From Bifidobacterium breve (lineage in GTDB: Bacteria; Actinomycetota; Acidimicrobiia; Acidimicrobiales; Ilumatobacteraceae), in contig CALPPK020000022.1 in assembly GCA_943325435.2 (NCBI GenBank), positions 1 to 9,340 on the forward strand: a DNA stretch of 9,340 nucleotides, read 5' to 3'. This document shows positions 7,498 through 9,340 of the stretch, piece by piece. Each line of letters starts with the position of its first letter. The first letter of the stretch is position 1. Made by a program: the position numbers and the translations under genes. The notes under the pieces are model-generated. The model was not told the origin of the DNA. It was given only the letters and a program-made list of their open reading frames with translations, and did no database searches.

Positions 7498-7573
7498 TTG
7501 ATCGATAATCGGACTTGACAACGGTACCACCGCAGCCCTTTTGTTGGTGTGAACCCTCTGGGAAACAAACCCC

Positions 7574-7585
7574 TACGCTTGTCTC
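7574..7585 (+). promoter_or_regulatory. -10 element and leaderless start for the cofD-cofE operon
   Basis: TACGCT (7574-7579) is followed by 6 nt and the cofD ATG at 7586, with no Shine-Dalgarno. The geometry matches the small-protein promoter (TACTCT, 6 nt, ATG), and both continue with TG after the hexamer. A good -35 at 16-18 bp is not evident (about 7550-7556, GAACCC). Leaderless initiation is inferred. Confidence 0.4.
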
Positions 7586-8545
7586 ATGATTATGGTGCTG
7601 GCCGGGGGCGTGGGAGCAGCCCGTTTTCTCTCAGGACTCATTCAGGTGGTCAACCCCTCAGATGTAGTGGCCGTCGTCAATACCGGCGACGACACCGAAC
7701 TTCACGGATTATCCATCTCTCCAGACATTGACACCGTCATCTACACCTTGTCTGGGTCTATTGATCAAGGTCGCGGTTGGGGCCTTCACAATGAAACATG
7801 GCGAGCCATGGAAGCACTGGAGCGTTTTGAATCCGTGCGTCCCGCCGGGTCTGCTGCCGCTCCACGGTGGTTCAATCTTGGTGACACAGATCTTGCCACT
7901 CACTTTTACAGAACCGCACGTGTTCGCGAAGGCGCAACGCTTCAGCAAATCACTGCAGAACTTCGCACTGCGTTTGGACTGTCGGTCACCGTGGTGCCGA
8001 TGTCAAATGATTCGGTTCGTACTGTTGTTCATCTTGCTGATGGCCCGGTTCCCTTCCAAGAATATTTCGTACGCCTGCAACACAGCGTGCCGGTTACTCG
8101 CGTTGAATTTGTCGGAGCAGAGTCAGCTGAGTTCATTGATCATTCACTTCTGAGAACTGCCGACACAATCGTGATTGCGCCATCAAACCCCATTGTGTCG
8201 ATTGCCCCCATACGAGCATTGGCTGGTGTTGACTCAGCCCTCGCTGCTCGTCGCGACAGTGTTGTTGCAATCTCGCCCATCGTTGCTGGCGCAGCGCTAA
8301 AGGGCCCAGCTGATCGCATGTTGGTCGAACTGGGCCATGAACCAACTGTTGTAGGTGTCGCTCGAATCTATGCTCCAATCTGCGGCACTCTTATCATCGA
8401 TTCACAAGACGAACACCTCGCATCTGCAGTGGAACGCGAGGGAATGCGTTGCATCACTACTGACACCATCATGTCGAAGCCAGGTGTTTCAGCATCTCTC
8501 GCCCGCATTGCAATTGATGCACCTTCGAAAAAAGGAGACCACTAA
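7586..8545 (+). CDS. cofD: 2-phospho-L-lactate transferase CofD / FbiA (coenzyme F420 biosynthesis)
   Basis: Transfers the phospholactyl (or phosphoenolpyruvyl, in mycobacterial FbiA) group from the guanylylated precursor to the deazaflavin Fo, giving F420-0 or dehydro-F420-0. It acts in the cytoplasm. The 319 residues match the family length. Motifs seen in order: AGGVGAAR (6-13), NTGDD (32-36), LSGSID (55-60), WFNLGDTD (95-102), SNDSVRT (140-146), APSNPIVSIAPI (198-209) and PIVAGAALKGPA (231-242). Together these cover the Fo- and GDP-binding surfaces of the fold. No disruption is seen. The start ATG at 7586 is preceded by a -10 but no Shine-Dalgarno; a second in-frame ATG at 7592 would remove only two residues. 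The stop overlaps the cofE start by one base (TAATG). Which precursor is used cannot be read from the sequence. Confidence 0.95.
   Translation: MIMVLAGGVGAARFLSGLIQVVNPSDVVAVVNTGDDTELHGLSISPDIDTVIYTLSGSIDQGRGWGLHNETWRAMEALERFESVRPAGSAAAPRWFNLGDTDLATHFYRTARVREGATLQQITAELRTAFGLSVTVVPMSNDSVRTVVHLADGPVPFQEYFVRLQHSVPVTRVEFVGAESAEFIDHSLLRTADTIVIAPSNPIVSIAPIRALAGVDSALAARRDSVVAISPIVAGAALKGPADRMLVELGHEPTVVGVARIYAPICGTLIIDSQDEHLASAVEREGMRCITTDTIMSKPGVSASLARIAIDAPSKKGDH
8531..8537 (+). promoter_or_regulatory. Strong Shine-Dalgarno for cofE inside the cofD 3' end
   Basis: AAAGGAG lies 7 nt before the cofE ATG at 8545, inside the last codons of cofD. With the TAATG overlap it indicates coupled translation. 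It contrasts with the absence of any such site before cofD. Confidence 0.75.
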
Positions 8546-9258
8546 TGGCACGACTTATGGCATGGAGCGTTGAGGGAATCGGCGAGATTGTTCCTGGTCA
8601 ACAACTTGGTGACGTCATTGTTGAGGCTTGCTCTGCAGAACCGAATGGTCCACTGCGAGACAATGATGTTCTGATTGTGACGCAGAAAATTGTCTCAAAA
8701 GCCGAAGGGCGCCTTGTACCCATTGACGCAAATGACCCGCTTTCTCACAAAGTTCTTGTTGAACAAGAAGCCGCTCGCATAGTTCGCAGGCGTGGTGACC
8801 TAATCATCACAGAAACTAAACACGGTTTCGTATGCGCAAATAGCGGTATCGACTTGTCAAACGTCGAGCGTGGATACGCAGCATTGCTTCCACTTGACAG
8901 CGATCGCTCTGCGCGACGCATCAGAGACATTGTGCGAGCAAAACTTGGCGTCACTGTCGGAGTCATTGTGAGTGACACTTTTGGTCGTCCGTGGCGCAAA
9001 GGCCTCACTGATGTTGCTATCGGTGTGGCAGGAATTGCTGGCGTTGTAGACCTTCGTGGAACCGAAGATGCTCTTGGCAGAATGATGCAAGTAACCGAAG
9101 TGTGCGTTGCTGATGAATTAGCAAGTGCTGGCGAATTGGTAATGGGTAAATCAAATGGTGTGCCCGTAGCGGTTATTCGCGGTGGCGACCCATCATGGTT
9201 CCGTGATTCCTCAATGGATGAAATCGTTCGGCCCCCGAGCGAAGACCTCTTTCGCTAA
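8545..9258 (+). CDS. cofE: F420-0:gamma-glutamyl ligase CofE, single-domain
   Basis: Adds L-glutamate residues to F420-0 using GTP, making the polyglutamyl tail of F420; acts in the cytoplasm after CofD. The 237 residues cover just the ligase domain. Motifs seen: VPGQQLGDVI (16-25), TQKIVSKAEG (46-55), TKHGFVCANSGID (91-103), SDTFGRPWRKGLTDVAIG (133-150) and GKSNGVPVAV (181-190). In many Actinobacteria the protein (FbiB) is about 450 residues with a C-terminal FMN-binding nitroreductase-like domain. Here it stops after VRPPSEDLFR, which resembles the linker before that domain, so the second domain is absent from this window. The stop is followed by an annotated-looking neighbour gene and not by a decayed remnant, so a natural single-domain form is more likely than truncation. 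The ATG start has a strong Shine-Dalgarno and a one-base overlap with cofD. Confidence 0.94.
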   Translation: MARLMAWSVEGIGEIVPGQQLGDVIVEACSAEPNGPLRDNDVLIVTQKIVSKAEGRLVPIDANDPLSHKVLVEQEAARIVRRRGDLIITETKHGFVCANSGIDLSNVERGYAALLPLDSDRSARRIRDIVRAKLGVTVGVIVSDTFGRPWRKGLTDVAIGVAGIAGVVDLRGTEDALGRMMQVTEVCVADELASAGELVMGKSNGVPVAVIRGGDPSWFRDSSMDEIVRPPSEDLFR

Positions 9259-9340
9259 CGCAACGTTGCGAGGCCATCTTTCAAGGACGTAAACGGTGAC
9301 CAGCCGAGCTGAATGCGTGCACGCACCGGCGACAGCGACA
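9255..9340 (-). CDS. C-terminal end of an NAD-dependent epimerase/dehydratase, cut by the window edge
   Basis: On the minus strand 27 codons ending in TAG (9257-9255) read SLSPVRARIQLGWSPFTSL followed by KDGLATLR. The pattern Ala-Arg-x-x-Leu-Gly-Trp-x-Pro-x-(Thr)-(Ser)-Leu-x-x-Gly-Leu is the usual C-terminal signature of extended SDR sugar-nucleotide epimerases and dehydratases (GalE, UDP-glucuronate decarboxylase, dTDP-glucose dehydratase and relatives). The exact enzyme cannot be told from the tail. The stop overlaps the last 4 bp of cofE in a convergent arrangement. Together with gmd it points to nucleotide-sugar metabolism on both sides of the F420 genes. It could in principle be the reductase/epimerase that acts after gmd, but that is speculation. 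Confidence 0.7.
   Translation of the reverse strand, partial: SLSPVRARIQLGWSPFTSLKDGLATLR

Noticed and set aside
7515..7520. Perfect TTGACA hexamer upstream of cofD
   Set aside because: No -10-like hexamer lies 16-18 bp downstream, where the sequence is around CTTTTG, and it is too far from the likely cofD -10 at 7574.
8545..9258. cofE as a pseudogene truncated from a two-domain FbiB
   Set aside because: All ligase motifs are intact, the stop is clean, and the following DNA encodes the tail of a convergent epimerase and not a remnant of the FMN domain.

Overview
The window looks like a compact stretch of an actinobacterial chromosome with roughly balanced base composition. It carries a coenzyme F420 pair (cofD-cofE), the DUF5719 protein coupled to a very large GT2/membrane glycosyltransferase, and an actinobacterial-type oligosaccharide flippase. 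The mid-range GC, the single-domain CofE and the very short spacers suggest an aquatic Acidimicrobiia-like lineage, but that placement is inference from gene content and not a phylogenetic result.

Layout. Left part, minus strand: a large GT2 glycosyltransferase fused to a polytopic membrane region (1501-4689) is followed with a 4-bp overlap by a secreted or anchored DUF5719 protein (41-1504). A third gene, cut by the window edge, starts on the last base of the DUF5719 stop (1-41). These three form one translationally coupled operon. The 127-bp gap at 4690-4816 is the longest non-coding stretch and separates this operon from a plus-strand pair. That pair is a 99-residue protein of unknown function with a five-residue periodicity (4817-5116) and a 12-helix Wzx/MATE-like flippase (5170-6495). 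The flippase converges, with 3 bp between stops, on gmd, GDP-mannose 4,6-dehydratase (true start at 7485). From a 100-bp divergent region cofD (7586-8545) and cofE (8545-9258) run rightward as a coupled operon. cofE overlaps by 4 bp the tail of a minus-strand NAD-dependent sugar epimerase/dehydratase that leaves the window.

How the genes fit together. The glycosyltransferase, flippase, gmd and the partial epimerase fit assembly and export of a deoxysugar-containing surface glycan. The DUF5719 protein is probably its extracytoplasmic partner. cofD and cofE make F420 and do not obviously belong to that pathway, although F420 genes next to cell-envelope glycosylation genes are common in Actinobacteria. 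No mobile element, RNA gene or CRISPR array was seen. No stretch over 300 bases lacks a gene.

The least explained items are the 99-residue protein with its well-formed promoter, the apparent leaderless starts, the four-module architecture of the DUF5719 protein, and the CofE that ends where the FMN domain of FbiB would begin.
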